The translations under genes and the position numbers were made by a program. The notes below the pieces were generated by a model. The model saw only the letters and a list, made by a program, of their open reading frames with translations, did not search any database and was not told where the DNA came from. Source: Alphaproteobacteria bacterium UBA6324 (lineage in GTDB: Bacteria; Pseudomonadota; Alphaproteobacteria; CAAGCB01; CAG-977). From it: a DNA stretch of 41,500 nucleotides. Positions 1 to 7,134 of the stretch are shown here, in pieces (the stretch's first letter is position 1; each line of letters begins with the position of its first letter). The DNA is taken from the NCBI GenBank assembly GCA_002439085.1, contig DJSW01000026.1, positions 1-41,500 on the forward strand, given 5' to 3'.

Positions 1-442
1 CCCCTCCCGAAAGCAGATTTTTTGCGCAAGTTCGGAGCGGATAGAGGAAAACCCGTTATTTACAAAGACGTGAACGATGAAACGATTGTCATCGATGAAG
101 CCCTGTTCTTGAATAAGAAGACCATGAAATTTAAGGCCAATAAATTAGGTCGCGGCATCTATATGCGTTTATTGGCTGAAACGATTAAAGAGCCCGATGA
201 AATCCGGTTAATGTGGGGAAACGATACAGGGAAAAAAACTTTGCGTCGCCGTTACATTAAAATCTTTGAAAATACGGACGGCAGTCATTGTTTGACCGTA
301 TTTGAGAAAGATTACGAAAGAACAATGGCGCGGTGTAACGACATTTCCAGCCGGAACAGGTGAGGAAAAACAAATAAAAGACGAATATGTGAATGAACAG
401 TGCAACGGCTTCCTTGCCTATAAGAAAAGGCAGGCCAAGTAG
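1..442 (+). pseudogene. Frameshifted C-terminal piece of a Mu-type phage head protein with a PBECR2-like nuclease tail
   Basis: The frame is open from base 1, so the 5' part lies outside the window; the TTG at 22 is not a convincing start. Residues such as VIYKDVNDETIVIDEALF and the later IRLMWGNDTGK segment resemble the C-terminal nuclease-like domain (PBECR2 type) found at the end of Mu gp30/F-like minor head proteins. The first frame stops at 361-363, but the expected ending, with a WRGVTTF segment and a final FLAYKKRQAK, continues in the +1-shifted frame from about 320 to the TAG at 440-442. A single-base insertion in the A-rich stretch at 316-325 would explain this. I read it as a decayed prophage gene; programmed frameshifting is less likely because nothing phage-like and intact follows. 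The family call rests on memory of the pattern. Confidence 0.6.
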
Positions 443-453
443 CGACCTGCCTT
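427..453 (-). terminator. Hairpin at the end of the phage remnant, likely terminator for the minus strand
   Basis: Eight-base arms AAGGCAGG (427-434) and CCTGCCTT (446-453) pair perfectly around an 11-base loop. Read on the minus strand the stem is followed by TTTTCTT; read on the plus strand it is followed by AAAA. It would therefore stop transcription arriving from the minus-strand DUF2971-like gene. The stop codon of the phage remnant lies in the loop. Confidence 0.5.
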
Positions 454-691
454 AAAATGCATTGATTGGGATGGCTGCTACATAGCCCTACAATACATTC
501 CACATGTTTATATGATGGCATCGATGAAAGGAAAAATCAAGATGAATGAACGGGATGAATAATGCGCTGCCTTGTCATTGCTTTGCCTAAGAAAGGCCGG
601 AAAGAATGGAGAACGGTTCCGTTGCGGGGCGGTGAGGGACAGCGCAACCGGAATAAAGCCAGCGGAGCAACAACCAAGGCAAAATGGAAAA
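443..691 (+). other. Gene-poor scar with short phage-like coding traces
   Basis: No intact gene is supported here. The frame of the repaired phage protein stays open after its TAG, from 443 to a TAA at 560-562, and reopens after it with a Cys-spaced, basic stretch (GERFRCGAVRDSATGIKP) up to about 713. That stretch faintly recalls the small Com-type zinc-finger proteins near Mu-like head genes, but the first Cys pair is not intact. It could equally be chance. Best described as decayed prophage DNA that runs into the 3' end of the neighbouring minus-strand gene. Confidence 0.3.
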
Positions 692-1267
692 TCATCGAAG
701 CGGAATTTTTGATTCCGTGATTTTTGTGTTTTGCAATCCGTTAGCGTCCAAAAAAGCGCGGAGTTCTTCTATGCTTTGCGGGCAGTTCGGACCCAACCTA
801 ATTTCGGGGATTAAATCGCTGTCCCAAATTTCGCTCAGATTCAGGTGGTGCAAGCTGCGGATTTCTCCGCGAATAGGGGCAAAGTAAGTTTTTTCGATAT
901 CCGGATTTTTAAGTTTTGAATGCTTCCACTCAAAATAATCAGATATTTTTGATCTATAATCGATTCTAATTTCGTTTTCTCCATAAAAAGAAGAATTCTT
1001 TTTACATACAATGACGCTATTATACAGAGCTCCAAAAAAGATAGCGGGTGTTTTAAAAATACAACTGCTGTTAGATGTTTTATAAAAGTTTTTAATGCAC
1101 ATTGCCGCGCTTTCTATAAATTCCGCTTCATCGTAAATCATTTTATATATGTGAAGTGCGGAAAAAATATGTTCTTCGTCAGTGCAAAATATTTTTTCAT
1201 TGATTTTATTTGCATCCAAGCCAATAGCAACACCTTTTTTATTATCGGCGTAGCGTTTCCGGTGAAA
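692..1267 (-). pseudogene. 5'-truncated DUF2971-type gene
   Basis: The readable protein of 175 residues starts at a TTG (1219), but the same frame is open back to a TGA at 1268-1270, and those extra codons read RYADNKKGVAIGLD, which matches the family core usually written HYADxHKGvcigFD. No ATG, GTG or TTG precedes that core, so the gene has lost its N-terminal half. Downstream, SSFYGENEIRIDYR fits the Exxr segment, and the C-terminus with RLGPNC, an LxxNGL helix and a final LR fits the family ending. The stretch is far richer in A and T than its neighbours, which suggests acquisition by transfer. The molecular function of DUF2971 is not established; members occur in accessory regions. A short product from the TTG cannot be excluded. 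Confidence 0.55.
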
Positions 1268-1363
1268 TCATCATTTTATTCCTTAAAATATTCGGCCGTT
1301 GGAGTGTTGAAAGAAAAGTGAAAGAGGGGAGGCTTTGCCGGACGGAACGAATGGCGGGAAAAA

Positions 1364-2080
1364 TTATTGCTGTTTTCCCCGTTGTTGCAGGGCAGTGATG
1401 ACGGCGTTTGCCGCGATGTCGGGGGCGGGGTTGTTTCGGATGATTTCTTTTAACGTTTTTTCATTCAGTCCCGTCATTTTTTGCAGTGTTTGCAAAAATT
1501 CGTTTTGGTCGGCGGATTTGTAGTTTTTCAGGACGAAGCGGCTGATTTGCCACAATTTTTCTTCGTTTTCATCGCATTGTTCTTTGAACAGATAAACATA
1601 GTATTGCGCCGGTTCGTATTCCTCCGCGAAATAGGGGACGGAGTAGCCGACCGTGTAAATCGGCAGGAACGCGACGCCTGTTGTGCCGGCATAGGATGCT
1701 TCCAGATATTGGGCGATTTCGGATACGTTATCGCTACTTTGTCCTTCGGATGAAATAGCGGATACAAAACTGCTGAACACGGTCGAGCTTGCCGTGCTTA
1801 TACTTGCGTCGTTTCGGGAGAAAGGAACGATATTTTTGCGCCGCCAAATCGAATCGTCACCGGACGCGGTGGACATCCAACGTGTTTTCTTTTGCGGCGT
1901 AAGGGTAAACGTCGCGGTGACGTATCCCGCTTTCGATATGGTAATCGGCGTTCCGTCCAATGGATAATAGCGTCCCTCTTCGTCCACGTTGGAGGAAACG
2001 CGGACTTCGGGCTTTTCCGTTTTGACGCAGCCGTTTAAAAGCGGCAGGGCGAGCAGAAAAGAGAACAGAATTTTTTTCAT
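1364..2080 (-). CDS. Putative lipoprotein of unknown function
   Basis: A 238-residue protein is read from an ATG at 2080, directly after the stop of the upstream DJ-1/PfpI-like gene. This start is preferred over one 36 bases further upstream because it begins MKK followed by a hydrophobic segment and a lipobox, LLNGC, with the acylated Cys at residue 18. After the lipobox the mature part is hydrophilic, contains a Ser-rich stretch (SISTASSTVFSSF) and ends in a helical region. I do not recognise the family. It is expected to be anchored to a membrane facing the periplasm. The close spacing to the preceding gene suggests they are cotranscribed. Confidence 0.75.
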   Translation of the reverse strand: MKKILFSFLLALPLLNGCVKTEKPEVRVSSNVDEEGRYYPLDGTPITISKAGYVTATFTLTPQKKTRWMSTASGDDSIWRRKNIVPFSRNDASISTASSTVFSSFVSAISSEGQSSDNVSEIAQYLEASYAGTTGVAFLPIYTVGYSVPYFAEEYEPAQYYVYLFKEQCDENEEKLWQISRFVLKNYKSADQNEFLQTLQKMTGLNEKTLKEIIRNNPAPDIAANAVITALQQRGKQQ

Positions 2081-2081
2081 A

Positions 2082-2708
2082 TCAGGCCTTTCCGTTTTCC
2101 TGTTTGATTTTTTCAAACCACCACATTGCGTCCGCGGTCGCTTCGTACAGGCCGTTTTTGAACGCGTTGCGCCAGCGTCCGGCTTCGTTTTCGTTCAGCA
2201 GGCCGAGGGCGGTCAGCGTTTTTGCGGCGAAATCCAGCGGCGCGCATCCGTTCGCGGTGACGATGTTGCCGTCCCTGACCGCTTGTTCCGGTTTATAAAG
2301 GCGTTCACCCGTGTAGTTAGCGGAAAGTTTCAAATCCGAAACCATGTTGCCTGTGTGCGCGACGCCGTTCAACGCGCCCGTCGATGCCAGAAAAGTTGTC
2401 GCGTCGCAAATCGCGCCGACGACCACGCCGTTTTGCATCGCCGCCGCGACGGCGGGGGCGACGGATCGCGTTTCGGGCGTGCGCCAAGCGTACCCGCCGA
2501 TCAAAATCAATCCTTTGCAGGCGTGCCAATCAATGCCGTTCAGATCGCAATCCGGCGTGACGGTCAGCCCGCCGATGGATCGCACGGGATTTCGGGAAAG
2601 GGAAACGGTTTTTACCGCCCATTTTGAAAATTGGTTGATCGCGCAGGCCAGCGGGGCGAATTCCCAATCGGCGAATTGGTTCAGCAGGATGAAATACACT
2701 TCGTTCAT
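2082..2708 (-). CDS. DJ-1/PfpI family protein (class I amidotransferase-like)
   Basis: A 208-residue cytoplasmic protein with the DJ-1/PfpI flavodoxin-like fold. It carries the early acidic residue in FADWEFA (Glu16), the LILIGGYAW strand-loop, and the nucleophile elbow GAICDATTFLA with Cys101. The spacing resembles E. coli YdeA-like members. The family contains proteases, deglycases and chaperones, so the substrate cannot be named. The ATG at 2708 is chosen over an upstream one at 2750 because MNEVYFILL starts the first beta strand and an AAAGGA sits upstream. A lipoprotein gene follows with one base between stop and start codons. Confidence 0.8.
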   Translation of the reverse strand: MNEVYFILLNQFADWEFAPLACAINQFSKWAVKTVSLSRNPVRSIGGLTVTPDCDLNGIDWHACKGLILIGGYAWRTPETRSVAPAVAAAMQNGVVVGAICDATTFLASTGALNGVAHTGNMVSDLKLSANYTGERLYKPEQAVRDGNIVTANGCAPLDFAAKTLTALGLLNENEAGRWRNAFKNGLYEATADAMWWFEKIKQENGKA

Positions 2709-2760
2709 TGCAGGAGTTCCTTTCCGTTCGGACGAAAGGAATATTACCATACGGGGGACA

Positions 2761-2793
2761 AAAGAAAAAGCCGCAAGTTTCCCTGCGGCTTTT
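2761..2793 (-). terminator. Terminator after the DsbA-like gene
   Basis: Arms GCCGCA (2770-2775) and TGCGGC (2784-2789) form a stem. On the minus strand it is followed by TTTTTCTTTT, a good intrinsic terminator just after the DsbA-like gene; on the plus strand four Ts follow, so weak bidirectional action is possible. Confidence 0.7.
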
Positions 2794-2816
2794 GATGAAA
2801 ATCTGCGCGCGGCCAG

Positions 2817-3569
2817 TTATTTGGCGGCGGCGGCCTTTTCGCGGATGGCTTTGACGTTGACGTCCAATTCGTCGCCCATCATGGCCCCCGGCGAAATGAA
2901 ATCGCCGATGATGAAATCCGGAATTCCGCGGAATTCAAAACGGGAAGCCAGAATGCGGTTGGCGTTCAAAATCTTGTCCAACGCTTTGTCTTTTCTGTCC
3001 TGTTCAAATTTTTTCATATCCAAACCGGACGCTTTGGCGTAAGAGATGATGTCGTTTTCGGTCAGCTGGCCGTTATGGGAAATCATCGCCTGATGCATTT
3101 CAAAGTATTTGCCCTGCTTGTCGGCGGCCAAACCGGCGCGCGCGGCCAAATCGGACGTTTCGCTCAACGACGGCATATCTTTCAGCACCCAGCGGATGTT
3201 GCCGTCGTTCTGAATGTATTCCAAAACTTTCGGGAACATCATTTTGCAATAGCCGCAGTTGTAATCGAAAAATTCAACGATCGTGATGTCGCCGTCGGGG
3301 TTGCCGATTACAGGGGTGCTCGGGTCGCGTTCCAACGCGGCGCGGCTGGTCTGCAATTTGGCGACCAGAGCGCGATTTCTGAGTTCGGCTTCTTTGATCC
3401 GGTAATTGTCCATCGCCTCTTTGACGATTTCGGGATTTTCCAGCAGGTATTCCTTGACGATGTCTTTGACTTCGTTTTCATTCAAGCCGAACTGCAAGAA
3501 TTTCGCCTGCGCCGAAGAGGGCAGGGCAACAGCGGCGAACAAAAACAAAACAGCTAATTTTCGCAACAT
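2817..3569 (-). CDS. DsbA-family thioredoxin-fold protein, periplasmic
   Basis: A 250-residue protein with an N-terminal signal peptide (MLRKLAVLFLFAAVALPSSAQA). After a helical linker (about 30-85) comes a thioredoxin-fold domain with the redox motif CGYC at residues 105-108 in FFDYNCGYCK. The GIPDFIIGD segment supplies the cis-proline, with Ile rather than the more usual Thr or Val before it. The layout (signal, helical N-terminal extension, DsbA domain) resembles the Com1/ScsC-like oxidoreductases of alphaproteobacteria, some of which oligomerise through the extension. Likely role: disulfide formation or isomerisation in the periplasm. It is set 82 bases from the upstream M48 gene and ends at its own terminator, so it is probably a separate unit. 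Confidence 0.88.
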   Translation of the reverse strand: MLRKLAVLFLFAAVALPSSAQAKFLQFGLNENEVKDIVKEYLLENPEIVKEAMDNYRIKEAELRNRALVAKLQTSRAALERDPSTPVIGNPDGDITIVEFFDYNCGYCKMMFPKVLEYIQNDGNIRWVLKDMPSLSETSDLAARAGLAADKQGKYFEMHQAMISHNGQLTENDIISYAKASGLDMKKFEQDRKDKALDKILNANRILASRFEFRGIPDFIIGDFISPGAMMGDELDVNVKAIREKAAAAK

Positions 3570-3651
3570 TTTTCATTCCTTTTTTATCAAGACCTGAACA
3601 AGGATAATAAATCAAAATGCGAAAAGTGAAAACAATTTATTTGCCGGAAGT

Positions 3652-4977
3652 TTATTTTTCACCGCCGGCATTTTCCAAAATGTCGCGCGCGCGCACGGCG
3701 GCGGCCGAACCGTCCGGCAGTTTTTTCAACGCTTTGCGGGCGAAAAAGGCGGCTTGCCGCGCGTTTCCGGTCGCCGCGTTGTATTCGGCCAAGGCGTAAT
3801 CGGCCATTTCCGTTTGCCCCGACCGGCCGTAAACGACGGCGCGCAGCCGCCAGACAAGGGGCAGATCGTTCGCCGCGTCCGGCAAAGCGGCCAATTCCCG
3901 CCGCGCCCGCGTTCCGCCGTCCGCGTCGCCTTGTTCAATCAATGCCTGAATCAAGCCGATGCGCATCAAGGGGGAAGAGGGCAACAGGGCGACGGCTTTG
4001 CCGTACGGTTCGACGGCGTCGGCCGCGCGTCCCGTTTCAAACAGAATCTGCCCCTTGAGTTCGTAAAAATAGGGATCGTCCGGATAATCGGCGATCAAAG
4101 CGTTGACGCCGGCCATGGCTTCCTTGAACCGTCCGTCGCGATAGGCGGCGATCGTTCGGGCATAGCGCGCGGGCAGGCTTTTGTCCGTTTCGGGATAGCG
4201 TTCCAGCGTTTTTTTTGACGGGTACAAAAAGCCGTAAAGCTTCGCGCAAATCCGGTCGAACAGGGCGTTTTCGGCGGCGATCCGCTTTGTGTCGATCCGC
4301 GCGGGCGCGGGTTGGTTCAAAATCAACGCCAGCCGTTCCCGAACGGCCGGATGCGATTGCCACAGTTCAAAACCGCCGGTCGTCTGCCATTCCTCTTGCG
4401 ACCGCAGTTTGCGCATAATGGCGGCGAAACCGGAAAAGTCGTGTCCCGTTTTTTCAAGCAAAGTCACGGCGGTTTGATCGGCCGCGCTTTCTTCGCCGCG
4501 GCGATAGGCGGCGAAAACGCTTTGCATGGAATTGACGCCGCCCAGAACCGCCCCGACGGCCGCGTCCGTTCCGCCGCCGGCCGCGACGGCCGCCGATCCC
4601 AAAATCATGGACAGCAGCATACTGCGCCGCGCGATTTGCATATTTTCGTACATCCGCACGATGTGGCCGCCCGCGATGTGCCCTGTTTCGTGCGCCAAAA
4701 CGGCGACAACTTCCTGTCCGTTGTCCGCTTTGGTCAGCAGGCCGGTGTTGACGAAAACGTGCAACCCTTTGGCGGCGAACGCGTTGATCGAATCGTCTTT
4801 GATCAGATGGACTGCCATGTTGCGCGTGTCCAATCCGGCCTGTTCAAACAAGGGTGTCAGATAAAACAAAAGGGTGCGCTCGATTTCCTCGTCGCGCACC
4901 ACGGAAAGGGTTTGCGAACGCGCCGTCCCGACAGACAGGCAGAAAATCAGCCCGAAAATCAGAACGGCGCGCCGCAT
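3652..4977 (-). CDS. M48-family metalloprotease with TPR-like C-terminal region (BepA-like)
   Basis: A 441-residue protein beginning with a signal sequence (MRRAVLIFGLIFCLSVGTA). The zinc-protease motif HETGH lies at residues 96-100 and the third ligand is probably Glu163 in GEESAAD. The C-terminal half has helical repeats of TPR type (for example YPDDPYFYELKGQILFETGR). This order matches the periplasmic BepA/YfgC and LoiP group, which takes part in outer-membrane protein quality control. The start at 4977 follows the glnA stop by four bases; the longer frame beginning at 5010 would lie inside glnA and would disrupt the signal peptide. No strong ribosome binding site is visible, so coupling to glnA translation is likely. 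Confidence 0.88.
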   Translation of the reverse strand: MRRAVLIFGLIFCLSVGTARSQTLSVVRDEEIERTLLFYLTPLFEQAGLDTRNMAVHLIKDDSINAFAAKGLHVFVNTGLLTKADNGQEVVAVLAHETGHIAGGHIVRMYENMQIARRSMLLSMILGSAAVAAGGGTDAAVGAVLGGVNSMQSVFAAYRRGEESAADQTAVTLLEKTGHDFSGFAAIMRKLRSQEEWQTTGGFELWQSHPAVRERLALILNQPAPARIDTKRIAAENALFDRICAKLYGFLYPSKKTLERYPETDKSLPARYARTIAAYRDGRFKEAMAGVNALIADYPDDPYFYELKGQILFETGRAADAVEPYGKAVALLPSSPLMRIGLIQALIEQGDADGGTRARRELAALPDAANDLPLVWRLRAVVYGRSGQTEMADYALAEYNAATGNARQAAFFARKALKKLPDGSAAAVRARDILENAGGEK

Positions 4978-4981
4978 CGTA

Positions 4982-6403
4982 TTACAGCGAATAATACATT
5001 TTGTATTCAAGCGGATGCGGAGTCCGGTCGAATTCCTTCAATTCCGCGCGCTTGATTTCCAAATAGGAATCAATCAGGTCGTCGGTGAACACATCGCCCT
5101 TTTTCAAAAAGGCGCGGTCGGCGTCCAACGCGTCCAAAGCCTGACGCAAGTCGATGGCGACGGAAGGAATGTCTTTCAATTCTTCCGGCGGCAGGTCGTA
5201 CAGGTTCTTGTCCATCGGTTCGCCCGGATTGATTTTGTTTTCAATGCCGTCCAGACCCGCCATCATCAGCGCCGCGAACGCCAGATACGGGTTGGCGGTC
5301 GGATCGGGGAACCGGATTTCGACGCGTTTCGCTTTCGGGCTGGAACCGAACGGAATACGGCAGGACGCCGAACGGTTGCGCGACGAATACGCCAGCAGGA
5401 CGGGGGCTTCAAACCCCGGAACCAAACGTTTGTAGCTGTTGGTCGTCGGGTTGGTGAACGCGTTCACGGCGTGGGCGTGTTTGATCACGCCGCCGATGAA
5501 ATACAGCGCCTTGTCGGACAGGTCGGCGTATCCCGCGCCCGCGAACAAAGGTTTGCCGTCTTTCCACAGCGACATATGCGTGTGCATACCGGAACCGTTG
5601 TCGCCCATGACGGGTTTGGGCATAAACGTCGCCGTTTTGCCGTAAGCGTCCGCCACGTTGCGCACGACGTATTTGTATTTTTGCAAATTGTCCGCCGTGT
5701 CGATCATTTTGCCGAACGCGAAACCCAGTTCATGCTGGGACGCGGCGACTTCGTGGTGGTGTTTGTCAACGGGCAACCCCAGCTGCGCCATCACGGTCAG
5801 CATTTCCGCACGCAGGTCGTTCGCCGAATCAACAGGAGGCAAAGGGAAATAACCGCCTTTGATACCCGGACGATGACCGGAATTGCCGCCGACGATATCC
5901 TTGTCCGCCGAAGCGTCGCTTTCGATCGAAGAGATTTCAAACGAGATTTTTTCGGGGGAAACGCACGTTTTCACATCGTCAAAGACGAAAAATTCGGCTT
6001 CGGCCCCGACGTAAACGGAATCGGCGATTCCCGTCGAAGCCAGATAGGCTTCGGCTTTTTTCGCCGTGGAACGCGGGTCGCGGGCATACGGTTGGCCGGT
6101 GATCGGATCGACAATGTTGCAAATGACAAAAGCCGTTTTTTGCGCCGCGAAAGGATCCACGCCCGTCGTCGTGTAATCCGGTTTCAACAACATATCGGAT
6201 TCGTTGATCGTGCACCACCCCGGCAGGGATGAACCGTCGAACATCAAACCGTCTTCCAGAAAATCTTCGTCCAAAACAGAGTTGTGATAGCTGACATGAT
6301 GCCATTTACCCTTATAGTCCGTGAAACGAAAATCAACGTAAACGATTGATTCCTCTGCTACAAACTGCAGCAGGCCTTCAGCGTCTTTGATGTCTTTAAC
6401 CAT
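4982..6403 (-). CDS. glnA: Glutamine synthetase, type I
   Basis: ATP-dependent synthesis of glutamine from glutamate and ammonia. The 473-residue length is normal for the dodecameric GSI enzymes. Recognisable parts are the beta-grasp start with FRFTDYKGKWHHVS, the FDGSS turn, AEAEFFVFD, the NGSGMHTHMS metal and ATP region, NPTTNSYKRLVPG and RNRSASCRIP. The adenylylation site is present as NLYDLPPEE with Tyr402, so this is the GSI-beta type controlled by GlnE, which is encoded 4 kb away. The start at 6403 is supported by AAGGGA a short distance upstream and by MVKDIKDAEGLL; the 66 residues further upstream overlap glnB and are not enzyme-like. It lies 49 bases behind glnB. Confidence 0.97.
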   Translation of the reverse strand: MVKDIKDAEGLLQFVAEESIVYVDFRFTDYKGKWHHVSYHNSVLDEDFLEDGLMFDGSSLPGWCTINESDMLLKPDYTTTGVDPFAAQKTAFVICNIVDPITGQPYARDPRSTAKKAEAYLASTGIADSVYVGAEAEFFVFDDVKTCVSPEKISFEISSIESDASADKDIVGGNSGHRPGIKGGYFPLPPVDSANDLRAEMLTVMAQLGLPVDKHHHEVAASQHELGFAFGKMIDTADNLQKYKYVVRNVADAYGKTATFMPKPVMGDNGSGMHTHMSLWKDGKPLFAGAGYADLSDKALYFIGGVIKHAHAVNAFTNPTTNSYKRLVPGFEAPVLLAYSSRNRSASCRIPFGSSPKAKRVEIRFPDPTANPYLAFAALMMAGLDGIENKINPGEPMDKNLYDLPPEELKDIPSVAIDLRQALDALDADRAFLKKGDVFTDDLIDSYLEIKRAELKEFDRTPHPLEYKMYYSL

Positions 6404-6452
6404 ATTTTTTTTCCCTTTTAAAAAGCGGCTGGTTTTATGGTAACAGCCTTGG
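6404..6452 (-). promoter_or_regulatory. Possible alternative hairpins between glnB and glnA
   Basis: On the minus strand GGCTG (6444-6448) can pair with CAGCC (6427-6431), followed by GCTTTTT, a weak terminator shape. The overlapping GTAAC...GTTAC stem would exclude it. This could reduce or tune readthrough from glnB into glnA. The stems are only five base pairs, so the call is tentative. Confidence 0.25.
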
Positions 6453-6791
6453 TTACAACGCGTCGTTTCCGCGTTCCAGCGTGCGGATGCGGATAACGTC
6501 TTCGACCGGCGTGATAAAGATTTTACCGTCGCCGATTTTTCCGGTGCGCGCGGCTTCGACAATCGTTCCGACCACCGTTTCGCACCGTTCGTCCTCGACA
6601 ACGATTTCCAATTTGACCTTGGGGACGAAATCGACGACGTATTCCGCGCCGCGGTACAATTCCGCGTGGCCTTTTTGGCGGCCGTAACCTTTGACTTCGG
6701 TGACGGTAATGCCCTGAACGTCGATTTCCTGCAAAGCTTCTTTGACTTCGTCCAGCTTGAACGGTTTGATGATGGCTTCGATTTTCTTCAT
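6453..6791 (-). CDS. glnB: Nitrogen regulatory protein PII
   Basis: A 112-residue PII signalling protein, the normal family length. It begins MKKIEAIIKPFKLDEVKEAL and has the T-loop GYGRQKGHAELYRGAEY with the uridylylation residue Tyr51 in place. The C-terminal GKIFITPVEDVIRIRTLERG supplies the ATP and 2-oxoglutarate binding region. PII trimers sense nitrogen and energy state and control GlnE, hence adenylylation of the GlnA encoded next to it. The start at 6791 has GGAGG upstream; a longer reading is not PII-like. It heads the glnB-glnA-protease run. No sigma-54 promoter pair (GG-N10-GC) was found by eye upstream. Confidence 0.96.
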   Translation of the reverse strand: MKKIEAIIKPFKLDEVKEALQEIDVQGITVTEVKGYGRQKGHAELYRGAEYVVDFVPKVKLEIVVEDERCETVVGTIVEAARTGKIGDGKIFITPVEDVIRIRTLERGNDAL

Positions 6792-6908
6792 ATCCGCGCC
6801 TCCGCCGCAAAAGATACAGGAAAACGGCGAAAAAGTGAAATGAATTTTCCGGAAAATGCGGTCGCGCCGCAAAAGCGACGGCGCGGACACATTATTTTAA
6901 ATAACCTG

Positions 6909-6937
6909 TTGACAACCGTCGGCAAACAGGGTAGATA
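6909..6937 (+). promoter_or_regulatory. Sigma-70 type promoter for tRNA-His
   Basis: TTGACA at 6909-6914 and TAGATA at 6932-6937 are separated by 17 bases, about 10 bases before the mature tRNA start. The near-consensus match and position make it a convincing tRNA promoter. It lies in the same region that must hold the minus-strand glnB promoter. Confidence 0.8.
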
Positions 6938-6947
6938 AATTTCCGAC

Positions 6948-7025
6948 GGCGAAAGTAGCTCAGTTGGTTAGAGCGTCGGATTGTGGTTCCGGATGTCGTG
7001 AGTTCGAATCTCATCTTTCGCCCCA
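6948..7025 (+). tRNA. tRNA-His (anticodon GTG)
   Basis: Cloverleaf with acceptor stem GCGAAAG (6949-6955) and CTTTCGC (7015-7021), D-arm GCTCAGTTGGTTAGAGC, anticodon loop TTGTGGT with GTG at 6983-6985, and T-arm GTGAG-TTCGAAT-CTCAT. An extra G at 6948 opposite a C discriminator at 7022 is the G-1:C73 identity pair of bacterial histidine tRNAs. CCA is encoded at 7023-7025. Confidence 0.97.
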
Positions 7026-7059
7026 TTTTTCTTCATTTTTTCCTTTCTTATGGAAACTC

Positions 7060-7089
7060 GGCAGACCGGATTCGCGTCTGCCTTTTTTT
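7060..7089 (+). terminator. Terminator after tRNA-His
   Basis: Stem GGCAGAC (7060-7066) and GTCTGCC (7076-7082) with a 9-base loop, followed by seven Ts. A strong intrinsic terminator about 35 bases after the tRNA. Confidence 0.88.
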
Positions 7090-7134
7090 ATCCGGAAAAG
7101 GGCGAATATAAAAAAGGGAAAGGCGGCGTCGCCC

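Noticed and set aside
562..720. 52-residue basic plus-strand gene at 562-720
   Set aside because: No ribosome binding site, it overlaps the 3' end of the DUF2971-like gene, and the competing frame looks more phage-like. Treated as part of the scar.
4874..6232. 452-codon open frame on the plus strand opposite glnA
   Set aside because: It is the mirror of a certain gene in GC-rich codon use, is rich in Arg and His and has no domain or binding site. The same applies to the long frames opposite xseA (35257-36384), deoB (14298-15782), deoA/deoC (16827-18071) and the AsmA gene (22925-24352).
6792..6947. Sigma-54 promoter for glnB-glnA
   Set aside because: No GG-N10-GC pair with the proper flanks was seen by eye upstream of glnB; only sigma-70-like elements were found, and those on the minus strand were too weak to list.
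6948..7025. tRNA-His as an attachment site for the phage remnant
   Set aside because: The remnant lies 5.5 kb away, no repeat of the tRNA 3' end was noticed near it, and ordinary core genes lie between.
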